52,622 nucleotides of DNA from assembly GCA_002482005.1 (NCBI GenBank), contig DLFD01000025.1, positions 1 through 52,622 on the forward strand, in the 5' to 3' direction. A program made the position numbers and the translations under genes. Below, in pieces: positions 44,294 to 52,622 of the stretch. This DNA comes from Lachnospiraceae bacterium UBA7729. Lineage in GTDB: Bacteria; Bacillota; Clostridia; Lachnospirales; Lachnospiraceae. How positions within the stretch are numbered: position 1 is the stretch's first letter; the number at the start of each line of letters is the position of its first letter. The notes beneath the pieces were generated by a model. It saw only the letters and a list, made by a program, of their open reading frames with translations, was not told the origin of the DNA and ran no database searches.

Positions 44294-45139
44294 TCACCGT
44301 GATAATTGTTGCAATGTACGGAATTCACCGGGTGTGCACCCTTTAACCTTTTTGAAAGATCTATTGAATGCTGAGATGCTTCCGAAACCAGCTGAGAATG
44401 CTATATCAGTTAGTTTGCGGTCATTATCGGCCATCAGTTTTATTGAATAATTCACTCTTTGGGCATTGATCCATTCGTTGTACCCCAACCCCATAGTATC
44501 TTTAAAATAGCGGGAAAAATACGATGCACTCATTCCTATCTTAGAAGACACAGTCAATAGACTGTTGTCGTCTGCCAGATTTCCCTTGATATGATCACAG
44601 AGAAGCAACAGGAGCTTTTGGTTCTCTGATATGTTATTTGGAACACTATGAGCAGGAGATATGGTACTGAAAAAGGAGAATATGTTAATGAAAAACTTAT
44701 AAAGTTCAATGCAGCATCGTGTTTCAGAAAAATCATCAGACGTAGCTGACAGTGATCTGATTCTGTCAAGGGGGCCAACAATAGAACCATAGTACTGTGG
44801 ATACTTTTCAAAGTTATAATGGTGGTGAAGCTTTATATTGTTCGATGCCGAACGAAGATCGTGAAGCTGATTCAGCAGAGTACTCTCAAATTGGATGATA
44901 TAGTACGTAGAAGGGTCTGCATTCTCCGTTGAGTGAAGCTCGTTAGGCCAGACTAATAGAACGTCATTCGAAACAAGATGGTATATATTGCCGTTAATGA
45001 CATACGCGTTAGACATTCCACGGTTTATGATAATCTCTCCGTAAGAATGCCAGTGAGCGGGGAATTGTGTAAAATGAAATACTTCGCTCATAATGATGGC
45101 TTTTTGCTGCACTTCTAGATTTTCGAAACGGTCAGTCAT
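44294..45139 (-). CDS. AraC-family transcription regulator
   Basis: A 281-residue regulator with an N-terminal cupin-like sensor (FTQFPAHWHSYGEIIINRG, DVLLVWPNELHSTE; His and Glu face the sugar pocket) and a C-terminal double helix-turn-helix (LTVSSKIGMSASYFSRYFKD, LTDIAFSAGFGSISAFNRSF, then KVKGCTPGEFR). It is the msm/rafR-like type that activates sugar ABC operons. It is divergent from the ABC operon across 350 bases. An agagg site eight bases before the ATG fixes the start. Confidence 0.92.
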   Translation of the reverse strand: MTDRFENLEVQQKAIIMSEVFHFTQFPAHWHSYGEIIINRGMSNAYVINGNIYHLVSNDVLLVWPNELHSTENADPSTYYIIQFESTLLNQLHDLRSASNNIKLHHHYNFEKYPQYYGSIVGPLDRIRSLSATSDDFSETRCCIELYKFFINIFSFFSTISPAHSVPNNISENQKLLLLLCDHIKGNLADDNSLLTVSSKIGMSASYFSRYFKDTMGLGYNEWINAQRVNYSIKLMADNDRKLTDIAFSAGFGSISAFNRSFKKVKGCTPGEFRTLQQLSR

Positions 45140-45483
45140 AATTTGAACCTCTAATTAATTCCCAATTATTACCAATTTTTATGAGTATAACACAAAATAA
45201 TGACTATTCAATAATTGCAAGGAATAAATTCTTTCCGACAATAGAAATACGTTCCTTTATACATTATATTGTACAAATTTACCAATATGCTGAAAAATAG
45301 TTCGGTATTATTGACAGAATAATAATAATTACAAGAAGTATTGTCTAAAGAAGGTAAATTTATGAAGGAAGATAGTAAAAATATGCGAAGTAAATATTTG
45401 ACAAATAATGTACATTAAAAATACAAATGAAAAAAACAAAGCCCGGGCAATAATAAAGTAACATCAACAAGTAAATTTGGACA
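45140..45483. promoter_or_regulatory. Divergent regulatory region, AraC/ABC operon
   Basis: An AT-rich stretch that must hold both promoters. Within it, TTGACA at 45398-45403 is followed 17 bases later by atacaa at 45421-45426, a fair sigma-A promoter for the ABC operon, about 70 bases before the start. A second TTGACA lies at 45313-45318 without a clear -10. No operator was identified. Confidence 0.5.
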
Positions 45484-45495
45484 ATGGAGGATCAT

Positions 45496-46890
45496 ATGAG
45501 AAGAAGAACGATTAGCATGTTGACTGCTTTGGCGATGCTGACAATGACAATGTCTTCATCCGTATATGCTGAAACAGAGGACGCAGCTGCGGCTGAAAAC
45601 ATGAAAACAGTTCATATGGGAGACAGAGAGATTCAGGTTGAGGTCACAGATCCTGGAATCAAAGGAAACTTTACATACTGGTCATGCTTTACTGGGGATT
45701 CAGCAACATGGGACCAGGAAAGAATAGATGCATTCAATGAGGCTTATGCGGATCTGGGAATTCAGTGTGATGTCCAGTTTGTACCCGATGGCGCTGGAAT
45801 CAACAATGGGAAACTGCTTTCTGCCCTGGCAGGTGGTACAGCTCCGGACTTGTTAATCACGGATAACCCGACTTCTGCTTACCAGTATGTGGCAGAAGGG
45901 TCTTTTATGCCTCTCGATGAGACTCTTCAGAAGATCAATCTTGACGTCAGCGCATTCTTCGATGGCTGTAAAGACGTTATGTACTATAACGATACTTGCT
46001 ACCTTGTGCCTCAGGATACCAACGTTATCATGCTGTATTATAATCCGGACATCGCGACGGAGTGTGGACTTGATCCGGAGAATCCGCCTACGACTCTGGA
46101 TGAACTGAATGCCTGGTCTGATGCAATGACCGTCCAGGAGGATGACGGAAGCTACTCCAGATTTGGATTGATTCCGTGGCTGGATTCCGGAAATGACGCA
46201 TTTGTTATTCCGTTCATATTCGGGGCAAATCCTTATGACAAGGAAACAGGAAAGATTGATCTGACGAGCGATCAGATGATGAAATATATGTCATGGGTTC
46301 AGAGTTTTTCCCAGAAATATGACCCGGAGAAGATTGGAGCTTTCACGTCAGGACTCGGCGGAATGTTTTCGCCTGATCATCCATTTATGACAGGGAAAGT
46401 TGGCATGACAATTACAGGAAACTGGTTCTCAGAAGCACTCCGGCAGTATGCTCCTGATGTGAACTATAAGGTTTGTGCGGTTCCTGTACCGGAAGGAGGA
46501 AGGGCAAACAGCACAACGTTCGGTTGCAATGTTTTTGCAATTCCTGCGAATACGGATCCGGAAAAGGCTGAGCTGGCTGGGTTGTTCATCAAGTTCTGTG
46601 AACAGGGCTCAGTTAATGAAGATAACTTCACTCAATGGAGATCCATCCCTGTAATCGATGCTGCATTTGATGATGTAGGACTGACCAAAGACGGTGATCC
46701 TATGTATCTGCTTGAAAGACAGATTGCAAATTCTCCAGAGAATGGCATTCCTGCACTGTGTGCTGTTTCAGCAGAACTTTCTACTCAGTTCCAGACTGCA
46801 AGGGAACAGGTTATATATAGTGGAGCAGATCCGCAGGAAACACTGCAGGCGCTGCAGGATACGATGCAGTCCCAGCTGGATGCTAAGTAA
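45496..46890 (+). CDS. Carbohydrate ABC transporter binding protein
   Basis: A 464-residue extracellular binding protein (bacterial solute-binding family 1). Residues 1-27 are a signal peptide cut after VYA; there is no lipobox cysteine, unusual for a Gram-positive binder, which then needs another anchor. The body has FTYWSCFTGDSATWDQERID, LLSALAGGTAPDLLITDNP and a late FMTGKVGMTITGNWFSEAL strand, all typical of sugar binders. The ATG after ggagg at 45496 was chosen over one four codons earlier. A strong hairpin after the stop separates it from the permeases. Confidence 0.9.
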   Translation: MRRRTISMLTALAMLTMTMSSSVYAETEDAAAAENMKTVHMGDREIQVEVTDPGIKGNFTYWSCFTGDSATWDQERIDAFNEAYADLGIQCDVQFVPDGAGINNGKLLSALAGGTAPDLLITDNPTSAYQYVAEGSFMPLDETLQKINLDVSAFFDGCKDVMYYNDTCYLVPQDTNVIMLYYNPDIATECGLDPENPPTTLDELNAWSDAMTVQEDDGSYSRFGLIPWLDSGNDAFVIPFIFGANPYDKETGKIDLTSDQMMKYMSWVQSFSQKYDPEKIGAFTSGLGGMFSPDHPFMTGKVGMTITGNWFSEALRQYAPDVNYKVCAVPVPEGGRANSTTFGCNVFAIPANTDPEKAELAGLFIKFCEQGSVNEDNFTQWRSIPVIDAAFDDVGLTKDGDPMYLLERQIANSPENGIPALCAVSAELSTQFQTAREQVIYSGADPQETLQALQDTMQSQLDAK

Positions 46891-46913
46891 GGAAGGGTCA
46901 CCTCAGAAACTCG

Positions 46914-46933
46914 GGGGGAGTTTTTACTCCCCC
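46914..46933 (+). terminator. Intra-operon hairpin
   Basis: Perfect 8-bp stem gggggagt (46914-46921) and actccccc (46926-46933) with a tttt loop. It follows the binding-protein gene and has no T-run. Such hairpins protect the upstream message and lower downstream expression, giving more binder than permease. Confidence 0.7.
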
Positions 46934-46992
46934 ATCTATTGAAAATCTTTCAAGGAATGGAAGAGTAGGAAGAGTAGAGGCAACAGCTTGTT

Positions 46993-47841
46993 ATGAACAA
47001 AATGAATGGCTATAAAGTAAAAACGTTTCTGGGAAAGTTCTGCATATACCTGATACTCCTACTGTTTGCACTGGCATTTCTGCTGCCGTTCTTTTTCCTG
47101 TTTACCGGTTCCTTTAAAACTTCCAGTGAATTGTTTTCAAAACCATTTCACTGGCTTCCAAGACATTGGACATTGAACAATTACAGGCAGGTCTTCACGA
47201 AGATTCCGTTCTTTCGCTATCTGAAGAATACAATGATAATTGTTGTGGTCAATATCATCGGAGCCCTCATATCAAACTCGCTTATCGCATATGGGTTTTC
47301 ACGGCTGAGGTGGCCGGGGAGAGATAAGGTATTTATGATTGTAATTGCAACCATGATTCTTCCTTATCAAGTTACATTGATTCCTCTGTATCTGATGTAT
47401 TCAAAGATGGGCTGGGTAGGAACATTCCTTCCACTTACCGTGCCAGGTTTTTTTGGAAACGCCTTTTATATATTCCTCATGAGACAGTTTATGATCGGAA
47501 TTCCGAAAGAATTATCCGAAGCTGCAAGGATAGACGGGGCGAATGAGTTTGGAATCTTCTCGAGTGTGATTATTCCAATATCAAAGCCCGCTCTCGCCAG
47601 TGTCGCGATTATGTCCTTTATGAGAGCGTGGAATGACTTCCTGGGGCCGCTCGTCTTTCTTGGAAATGACCGTCTGTATACACTTTCTCTGGCTGCATCT
47701 ATGCTGAGATCTAACCTCAACCCGAACTGGGAATTACTGCTGGCACTTGGGGCAGTGATGGTTATTCCGGTCCTTATTCTGTTCTTTGTACTTCAGAAAT
47801 ATTTCATTCAGGGAATCACTATGGGTGGAGTAAAAGGGTGA
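46993..47841 (+). CDS. Carbohydrate ABC permease, MalG type
   Basis: A 282-residue inner-membrane permease with six predicted helices and the EAA loop EAARIDGANEFGIFSSVIIP at the ATPase contact. The first helix (about 13-33) starts the MalG-type pattern, and a PFFFLFTGSFKTSSE segment follows. It precedes its MalF-type partner by 4 bases. No ATPase gene lies in the operon, so a shared MsmK-type ATPase elsewhere probably drives it. Confidence 0.92.
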   Translation: MNKMNGYKVKTFLGKFCIYLILLLFALAFLLPFFFLFTGSFKTSSELFSKPFHWLPRHWTLNNYRQVFTKIPFFRYLKNTMIIVVVNIIGALISNSLIAYGFSRLRWPGRDKVFMIVIATMILPYQVTLIPLYLMYSKMGWVGTFLPLTVPGFFGNAFYIFLMRQFMIGIPKELSEAARIDGANEFGIFSSVIIPISKPALASVAIMSFMRAWNDFLGPLVFLGNDRLYTLSLAASMLRSNLNPNWELLLALGAVMVIPVLILFFVLQKYFIQGITMGGVKG

Positions 47842-47845
47842 TAGC

Positions 47846-48745
47846 ATGAACAATAAGAATAAAACATCTCGTATGCGCAAAGCAGAAGCGAGAAACGGTC
47901 TTCTCTTTATTCTTCCATGGATAATTGGATTGGCTCTTTTTACAATCTATCCGATTGCGAGTTCTCTGTATTATTCCTTCTGCAACTATTCTGTAATCGG
48001 GAAGCCGACATTTGTCGGGTGGTCAAATTACACCAATTTGTTTAAGGATAAGACGTTTCTTGCTTCCTGTAAGAATACCCTTTATATGATTTGCATTGGA
48101 GTGCCGATTACAACATTCGTCGCTGTCTGGATTTCCATCTTCTTGGACAGTAAGAAGCTGAAACACACGGGTTGGATGAGAGTTGTCTTTTTCATACCGA
48201 CTCTGGTTCCAACGGTGGTTGCCTGCCTTCTGTGGATCTGGGTAATGCAGCCTGATACTGGTCTTGTAAATACTATTCTTGGATACTTTGGTATTCAGGG
48301 ACCAGGATGGCTTTCAAGTGTTAAATGGGCTAAACCTGCCTTCATTCTGATGATGATATGGACTTGCGGAAATCAGATTATTATATATCTGGCAGGCCTT
48401 CAGGATGTTCCTGCTACCTTATATGATGCGGCAGCCATTGATGGTGCAGGATTTTTCCGAACTGCAAACTCTATCACAATTCCGTTGCTTCGTCCAACGA
48501 TTCTGTATAATGTTGTGACATTGATTATCGGTGTTTTTCAGTGGTTTGCGGAACCTTATATTATGACAGAGGGTGGACCGAGCAATGCAACCATGTTCTA
48601 TTCCCTGTATTTATATCAGAACGCATTCCAGTTCTTTAAGATGGGCTATGCTTCAGCACAGGCATGGATCATGCTGTTGGTAGCTATGGCGATTATTCTA
48701 GTTCTGTTCAAGGTGTTCAAATTCAATCAGCCAGAGGATCAGTGA
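47846..48745 (+). CDS. Carbohydrate ABC permease, MalF type
   Basis: A 299-residue permease with six helices and the EAA-type loop YDAAAIDGAGFFRTANSITI. The N-terminus (LFILPWIIGLALFTIYPIAS) is typical of UgpA/MalF partners. It lies 4 bases after the MalG-type gene, and its stop overlaps the oxidoreductase start (TGATG). Together with the binding protein they form the importer; substrate not readable. Confidence 0.92.
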   Translation: MNNKNKTSRMRKAEARNGLLFILPWIIGLALFTIYPIASSLYYSFCNYSVIGKPTFVGWSNYTNLFKDKTFLASCKNTLYMICIGVPITTFVAVWISIFLDSKKLKHTGWMRVVFFIPTLVPTVVACLLWIWVMQPDTGLVNTILGYFGIQGPGWLSSVKWAKPAFILMMIWTCGNQIIIYLAGLQDVPATLYDAAAIDGAGFFRTANSITIPLLRPTILYNVVTLIIGVFQWFAEPYIMTEGGPSNATMFYSLYLYQNAFQFFKMGYASAQAWIMLLVAMAIILVLFKVFKFNQPEDQ

Positions 48746-49860
48746 TGAGATGCTATAAAGTGGGAATTATTGGATGCGGAGTGATCAGTAAAACATATAT
48801 CAAAGATATTAAGAGACTTTTCCAGAACAATCTCGATATCGTTGCAGTATCGGATACGGATCTCTCAAAAGCCAGGGAAAAAGCCGAAGAGTTTCAGATA
48901 AATCGATTCTGTACTCCGAATGAGTTACTCGATATAGAAGATATCGATATCGTAATCAATCTGACTCCCCCTAAGATGCATTATTCTGTGAACAAGAAAA
49001 TTCTGCAGTCCGGGAAACATGTATTCTGTGAAAAGCCGATATCGCTTTCACTGGATGAAGCCCTTGAATTAAAGAAGATAGCGGAGACGAAGAAACTGCA
49101 GATCGGGTGCGCTCCAGATACGTTCATGGGAAGTTCCATCAAAACCTGCAGTAAGCTGATCGAAGATGGCTGGATCGGTAAAGCTCTATATGTCAATGCA
49201 AATATGATGAGCTGCGGAGTTGAAACATGGCACCCGGCTCCAGTCCCATTCTATCAGGCTGGCGGTGGCCCCATCTTTGATATGGGGGGATATTATCTTT
49301 CTGCGCTGGTTATGCTGTTCGGTTCAATCCGGGAGGTTTATTCCTGCAGCAGGACAGGTTTTTCTGAACGGGAAGCATTCTGCGGACCCATGAAGGGAAA
49401 GAAGTTCCAGGTGCAGACACCGACTTTTTATTCAGTTATTCTTCAGATGCAGAGCGGCGTTGTCGTGACGATGAATATTAGTTTTGATATTTGGAATTCT
49501 TCCTTACCATTCATGGAGGTATATGGAACGGAAGGCACATTGCAAATTCCAGATCCCAATATGTATGGGGGAACTCCGAAAGTATTCCGTAAGGAGCAGA
49601 AACTTGGGGCGCTGTTTGATGCCGGGACTATCTCTGACAGCCCGTATTCCATTCCCGAAGTGTATCAGAATGTAGGAAACTATGTCCGGGGGATTGGGGT
49701 AAATGATTTGGCGGAATCTATTTCCAGGGGTGTCCGCTGCAGCGCGAACATCGATCTCGCCATCCACGTACTTGACGGTATGCTTTCAATCATTCATTCG
49801 GGAGAAACTGGCCAGAGTATATCCCTTAGTACAAGTTATTCAGAGGAGAGCAGCATATGA
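48745..49860 (+). CDS. Gfo/Idh/MocA-family oxidoreductase
   Basis: A 371-residue NAD(P)-dependent oxidoreductase. The Rossmann N-terminus has GIIGCGVISKTY and the EKPIS motif with the catalytic Lys; the second half has AGGGPIFDMGGYYLSALVML with the Asp/Gly pattern before the usual active-site helix. The family oxidises sugar hydroxyls to keto sugars. It begins in the permease's stop and overlaps the isomerase by 4 bases, so it acts on the imported molecule or its product. Confidence 0.9.
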   Translation: MRCYKVGIIGCGVISKTYIKDIKRLFQNNLDIVAVSDTDLSKAREKAEEFQINRFCTPNELLDIEDIDIVINLTPPKMHYSVNKKILQSGKHVFCEKPISLSLDEALELKKIAETKKLQIGCAPDTFMGSSIKTCSKLIEDGWIGKALYVNANMMSCGVETWHPAPVPFYQAGGGPIFDMGGYYLSALVMLFGSIREVYSCSRTGFSEREAFCGPMKGKKFQVQTPTFYSVILQMQSGVVVTMNISFDIWNSSLPFMEVYGTEGTLQIPDPNMYGGTPKVFRKEQKLGALFDAGTISDSPYSIPEVYQNVGNYVRGIGVNDLAESISRGVRCSANIDLAIHVLDGMLSIIHSGETGQSISLSTSYSEESSI

Positions 49861-50681
49861 ATCTTGGAATTTCGTCATCGCTTGTTCACAGATCTGCTTC
49901 TGAGTGGGCAGAGAAACAAAAAAAACTAGGGCTTAGCGCCGTGGTATTTCCACTGGACTTTCGAGCCCGCGACAGTGAGATCGCAGACTATGTAGACGAG
50001 GCAAGGGAGAAAAATCTCCAGATAGCAGAAGTTGGGATCTGGAAAAATGTACTTGCACTGGATGAAAGAGAGAGAGCAGAAGCAAGAGAATATGCAGCCG
50101 GACAGCTGAAACTGGCTGATGAGATTGGTGCTCTGTGCTGCGTCAATACAGCTGGAACTTATGGCGGACCGCAGTGGGACGGAGGATATGCCGAGAACTT
50201 TTCACCTGAATGCTGGAGTGAAACGGTAACTTACATTCAATCACTGATTGATGAAGTAAAACCTCACAGAACCCGGTTCTGTCTTGAACCGATGCCATGG
50301 ATGATTCCAACCGGACCTGATGAATGCCTTAGAATATTGCGTGATATAGATCGCGAGCAGTTTGGCATCCATCTGGATGCAGTAAACATGATCAACTGTC
50401 CGGAAAGATATTTTCATATGAAGGAATTCCTGGATGAGTGTTTTGAGAAGATAGGAAGTGAGGTAATAAGCTGCCATCTGAAGGATATCCGACTCCTTTC
50501 GGAACTTACATTCCAGCTTAAGGAAACATATTGCGGGGACGGGCATTTTCCAATTGAGCATTATATTAAGCTGATTGATCAATACTGCCCGGGAGCACCG
50601 GTTATTATCGAACATCTGAACAGAGATGAGGACTATATTCAAAGCATTCAATATGTGAGAAAAAGGGTACAGGTACAATGA
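49857..50681 (+). CDS. Sugar isomerase/epimerase, TIM barrel
   Basis: A 274-residue xylose isomerase-like TIM-barrel protein (IolE/IolI/DTE group). Metal ligands are in RFCLEPMPW (Glu), FGIHLDAVNM (Asp), VISCHLKDIR (His) and PVIIEHLNRD (Glu). It has the usual mixed active-site loop PQWDGGYAENF. It overlaps both neighbours by 4 bases, so its product likely passes between the oxidoreductase and the SDR. It may epimerise or isomerise a keto sugar, or act as a C-glycoside or inositol-type enzyme; this cannot be resolved by motif. Confidence 0.88.
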   Translation: MNLGISSSLVHRSASEWAEKQKKLGLSAVVFPLDFRARDSEIADYVDEAREKNLQIAEVGIWKNVLALDERERAEAREYAAGQLKLADEIGALCCVNTAGTYGGPQWDGGYAENFSPECWSETVTYIQSLIDEVKPHRTRFCLEPMPWMIPTGPDECLRILRDIDREQFGIHLDAVNMINCPERYFHMKEFLDECFEKIGSEVISCHLKDIRLLSELTFQLKETYCGDGHFPIEHYIKLIDQYCPGAPVIIEHLNRDEDYIQSIQYVRKRVQVQ

Positions 50682-51352
50682 ATATTGTTGTGATCGGGGC
50701 AGGAAGAGGCCTTGGAGCTGTTCTTGTGCAGGAACTTAGAAAACGTGGTCATACAGTAGAAGCGGGTTATCATCGCCTTCCGGAGACTGCTGATAATTCC
50801 TTATCGGAGTATCTGATGGATGTCATGGATGAGAAAAGTCTTATCGACGCAGCAGACGCGATACGGCAGTCAGCCGGAAAGGTGGACGCTGTAGTGGATG
50901 TCGCGGGAATTCTACTGGACTCGGACAGAACATGTACGCTGATGGACGAACCAGAGGAAGACTTAATGAGGCAGCTGGACGTGAATGCCATAGGAATAGT
51001 AAGGGCGTTCCGGGCATTTTACCCGGTTCTAAGCGGCGGAGGAAGGTTTTTGGCTGTTACCTCTGAAGGCGGAAGTTTTTCACTTGCCGGAAGTCTCTTC
51101 CCGGGGTACAGTGTGTCAAAAACTGCGGCAAACAAGTATGTCCAGGTTTTGAGAGAGACAATTAGAAAAGAAGATGTGGATATCTTTGCTATTCACCCAG
51201 GGAGAATGAACACCGGCATGGGGAGAACGACAGCTCAGATAGAACCAGAGGAAGCAGCGGCAGGTATCAGCGATATTTTGGAAGGAAAGATTCCGGTGGA
51301 TACGGATAGGCATTGGTTTATAGACTATCTTGGCCGTCCGATGCCACTTTGA
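50678..51352 (+). CDS. Short-chain dehydrogenase/reductase
   Basis: A 224-residue SDR with the cofactor loop GAGRGLGAVL at the start, a strand VDAVVDVAGILLDS, catalytic Ser in LAVTSEGGSF and Tyr-x-x-x-Lys in YSVSKTAANKY. It is shorter than typical SDRs (about 250). Its start lies in the stop of the isomerase (ATGA). It may reduce the keto product of the oxidoreductase. A 14-base gap with gaaggaggg leads to the first VOC gene. Confidence 0.88.
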   Translation: MNIVVIGAGRGLGAVLVQELRKRGHTVEAGYHRLPETADNSLSEYLMDVMDEKSLIDAADAIRQSAGKVDAVVDVAGILLDSDRTCTLMDEPEEDLMRQLDVNAIGIVRAFRAFYPVLSGGGRFLAVTSEGGSFSLAGSLFPGYSVSKTAANKYVQVLRETIRKEDVDIFAIHPGRMNTGMGRTTAQIEPEEAAAGISDILEGKIPVDTDRHWFIDYLGRPMPL

Positions 51353-51366
51353 TGAAGGAGGGTTTT

Positions 51367-51870
51367 ATGTCGATTGGAACAAAAAGGGTTGTTCATATGT
51401 CCTTCGTAGTGAAGGATATCGAAAAAGTGATGGCTAACTGGGCGGTTCTGCTGGGAATTGATAAACCGCGTATCTGGAAGATTCCGGGTCCGGACGTGGC
51501 TCCGGTACTGACAGATGGAAAGCCGCAGCTTTATGAGAATTGCTATATCTCAGTCATTGAACTGGACAATATCGTACTGGAGGTTTGTCAGCCGGGAGAT
51601 GAACCTAGTCCATGGAAAACTTTCCTGGAGAAACATGGAGAAGGACTGATGCATATCGCGTTCTTATCTCCTGATGAAAAAGAGGCGGAAGACACGATTC
51701 GGCAGATTGGATGCTCAGGTACACCGTATCATATAGGCTATTATCCGCATCAGTCATATGCATTTTATGATACATATGATGCGTTGAAAACGGAGCTGAA
51801 TATAAAGATAGATCGGGATAATTCCGATACGATTCGAATGATTCAGAAGCAGATAGAAGAGAGCAATTGA
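51367..51870 (+). CDS. VOC-superfamily metalloenzyme
   Basis: A 167-residue vicinal oxygen chelate protein, similar to methylmalonyl-CoA epimerase or glyoxalase in fold. His in VVHMSFVVKDIEKV, Glu in IVLEVCQPGDE, His in GEGLMHIAFLS and Glu near the end (LKTELNIKID) form the expected 2-His-2-Glu metal set. The start follows gaaggaggg; the frame is open upstream but overlaps the SDR. It is followed by a second VOC gene, so they may pair as subunits. Function unknown: isomerisation or lyase activity is likely. Confidence 0.82.
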   Translation: MSIGTKRVVHMSFVVKDIEKVMANWAVLLGIDKPRIWKIPGPDVAPVLTDGKPQLYENCYISVIELDNIVLEVCQPGDEPSPWKTFLEKHGEGLMHIAFLSPDEKEAEDTIRQIGCSGTPYHIGYYPHQSYAFYDTYDALKTELNIKIDRDNSDTIRMIQKQIEESN

Positions 51871-51914
51871 GTATCAGCAATATACTTTATCAATAACACA
51901 AAAAGGAGAATGTC

Positions 51915-52385
51915 ATGAGTCTTAGGAAAGTATTTGAAAGTGCAGAATTCGCTCAGGTAGCAATGGTTGTAGAGGATATTGAAGCAGTAAAGAAGCTCTG
52001 GGCTTCGGTCCTTGGTGTGGAAGTCCCTCCAACAAATCCGTGCGGCGATTATGCAGTTACGCAGACAACCGTTTTTGGAGAACCCGCTCCGCTTGCTGAT
52101 TCCAAACTTGCCTTTTTTACTCTGGTCCCAGGTGTGCAGCTTGAACTGATTGAGCCCAACAAAGAGCATTCCGTATGGCGTGATGAAATGGATAAGAAAG
52201 GAGAAGGACTGCATCATATTGCATTTACCGTGAAAGATGCAGATGAGGCGGCCAAGATCCTGATCGAGGATTACGATGCTGTGATCGAACAGGCAGGCAA
52301 TTATGGAGACGGAACAGGAAAATATATCTATCTGTCCCTGCACAAAGATCTGAAGTGCAGAATCGAGCTTCTTGAAAACTTCTGA
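51915..52385 (+). CDS. VOC-superfamily protein, second copy
   Basis: A 156-residue VOC protein related to the one before it: QVAMVVEDIEAVKKLWASVL, PGVQLELIEPNKEHSVW, GLHHIAFTVKDADEA and LKCRIELLENF. The first metal-binding His is replaced by Gln in FAQVAMVVED, so the metal site may be altered or it may be a structural partner. Ribosome site aaaaggag. It closes the operon before a terminator. Confidence 0.82.
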   Translation: MSLRKVFESAEFAQVAMVVEDIEAVKKLWASVLGVEVPPTNPCGDYAVTQTTVFGEPAPLADSKLAFFTLVPGVQLELIEPNKEHSVWRDEMDKKGEGLHHIAFTVKDADEAAKILIEDYDAVIEQAGNYGDGTGKYIYLSLHKDLKCRIELLENF

Positions 52386-52441
52386 TGAAGGCAGAACTTT
52401 CAGAATAGCACAATTGTAAATCAACATATCAATATATCCGG

Positions 52442-52476
52442 CAAAACTCAATGGGTCTTTGGCTCATTGAGTTTTG
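52442..52476. terminator. Terminator after the VOC genes
   Basis: Twelve-base perfect inverted repeat, caaaactcaatg (52442-52453) and cattgagttttg (52465-52476), with an 11-nt loop and T-rich 3' arm. It lies 57 bases after the second VOC gene. Confidence 0.75.
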
Positions 52477-52512
52477 TATTATTCGGAAAATTGAATGACG
52501 GAAGGGAGAGCA

Positions 52513-52611
52513 ATGACAAGAAAGATACGGTTTGGAGTTGTTGGCTGCGGCGGAATCGCAAAGAGATTTATAAATGCACTGAGACTGTCAGACTGTGCGG
52601 AGTGTTCCTGA
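52513..52611 (+). CDS. Gfo/Idh/MocA oxidoreductase, N-terminal end
   Basis: An ATG with a gaagggagag site starts FGVVGCGGIAKRFINAL, the NAD-binding start of another oxidoreductase of this family. The frame ends in TGA at 52609-52611, 14 bases from the window end, where a coding sequence should continue. The break may be a frameshift at the sequence end or a real truncation. Confidence 0.6.
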   Translation: MTRKIRFGVVGCGGIAKRFINALRLSDCAECS

Positions 52612-52622
52612 CGGCCTTCCTT

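Noticed and set aside
48745..52385. Standard C-glycoside deglycosidase locus
   Set aside because: The oxidoreductase and isomerase suit it, but the usual small lyase subunit is not recognised and VOC genes are not part of that set; kept only as one option.
1..52622. CRISPR arrays, tRNA and rRNA genes
   Set aside because: No regularly spaced repeat or cloverleaf-like sequence was seen by eye; a scan by dedicated tools could still find a tRNA.

Overview
The window reads as a mid-GC chromosome segment from a gut-type Firmicute, most likely a Lachnospiraceae-like Clostridium relative. This is inferred from protein style: paired ECF sigma/anti-sigma genes, GPH sugar symporter with GH43/GH3/GH2 enzymes, a carbohydrate ABC importer without its own ATPase, MalY-type lyase, IS1595- and IS1634-like transposases, and strong AGGAGG ribosome sites. 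No tRNA, rRNA or CRISPR array was seen. All assignments come from reading motifs; no search was run.

Layout. 0-8.2 kb: a patchwork of small intact genes (zinc-ribbon membrane protein, GNAT, HD hydrolase, CPBP protease, a secreted tandem cystatin-like protein, two ECF sigma/anti-sigma pairs) mixed with gene remnants (DUF2971, XRE HTH, a DnaJ-like tail, an HD hydrolase piece) and one candidate small RNA. 8.2-11.8 kb: a minus-strand ABC exporter operon. 12.2-25.7 kb: a plant-glycan or glycoside locus (GH2, AraC regulator, GPH symporter, GH43, domain-permuted GH3, GH43), then an NhaC-family antiporter and a MalY-type lyase. The symporter, the GH3 and the antiporter each carry frameshifts.

25.8-38.8 kb: an accessory island. 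It has an IS1595 relic, a PLD-helicase with a methyltransferase, an EF-hand-like membrane protein, a TerY-like vWA protein, a macro domain-HTH protein, an SseB/degenerate-HD protein, and a tight three-gene operon: solute-binding lipoprotein fused to vWA, an XpaC-like membrane protein, and a second binding-like protein. Together these look like an envelope stress, ADP-ribose or conflict system, and are the best candidate here for something undescribed. 38.8-44.2 kb: a graveyard of pieces (nitroreductase, HD hydrolase, GNAT, ArdC fused to integrase, IS1634-like transposase, a dead metG copy), with one intact DUF4160 pair.

44.3-52.6 kb: an AraC regulator facing a sugar ABC importer operon that continues into an oxidoreductase, a TIM-barrel isomerase, an SDR and two VOC proteins. 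This looks like an inducible route for taking in a glycoside or sugar derivative and rearranging it; the substrate cannot be read from the sequence.
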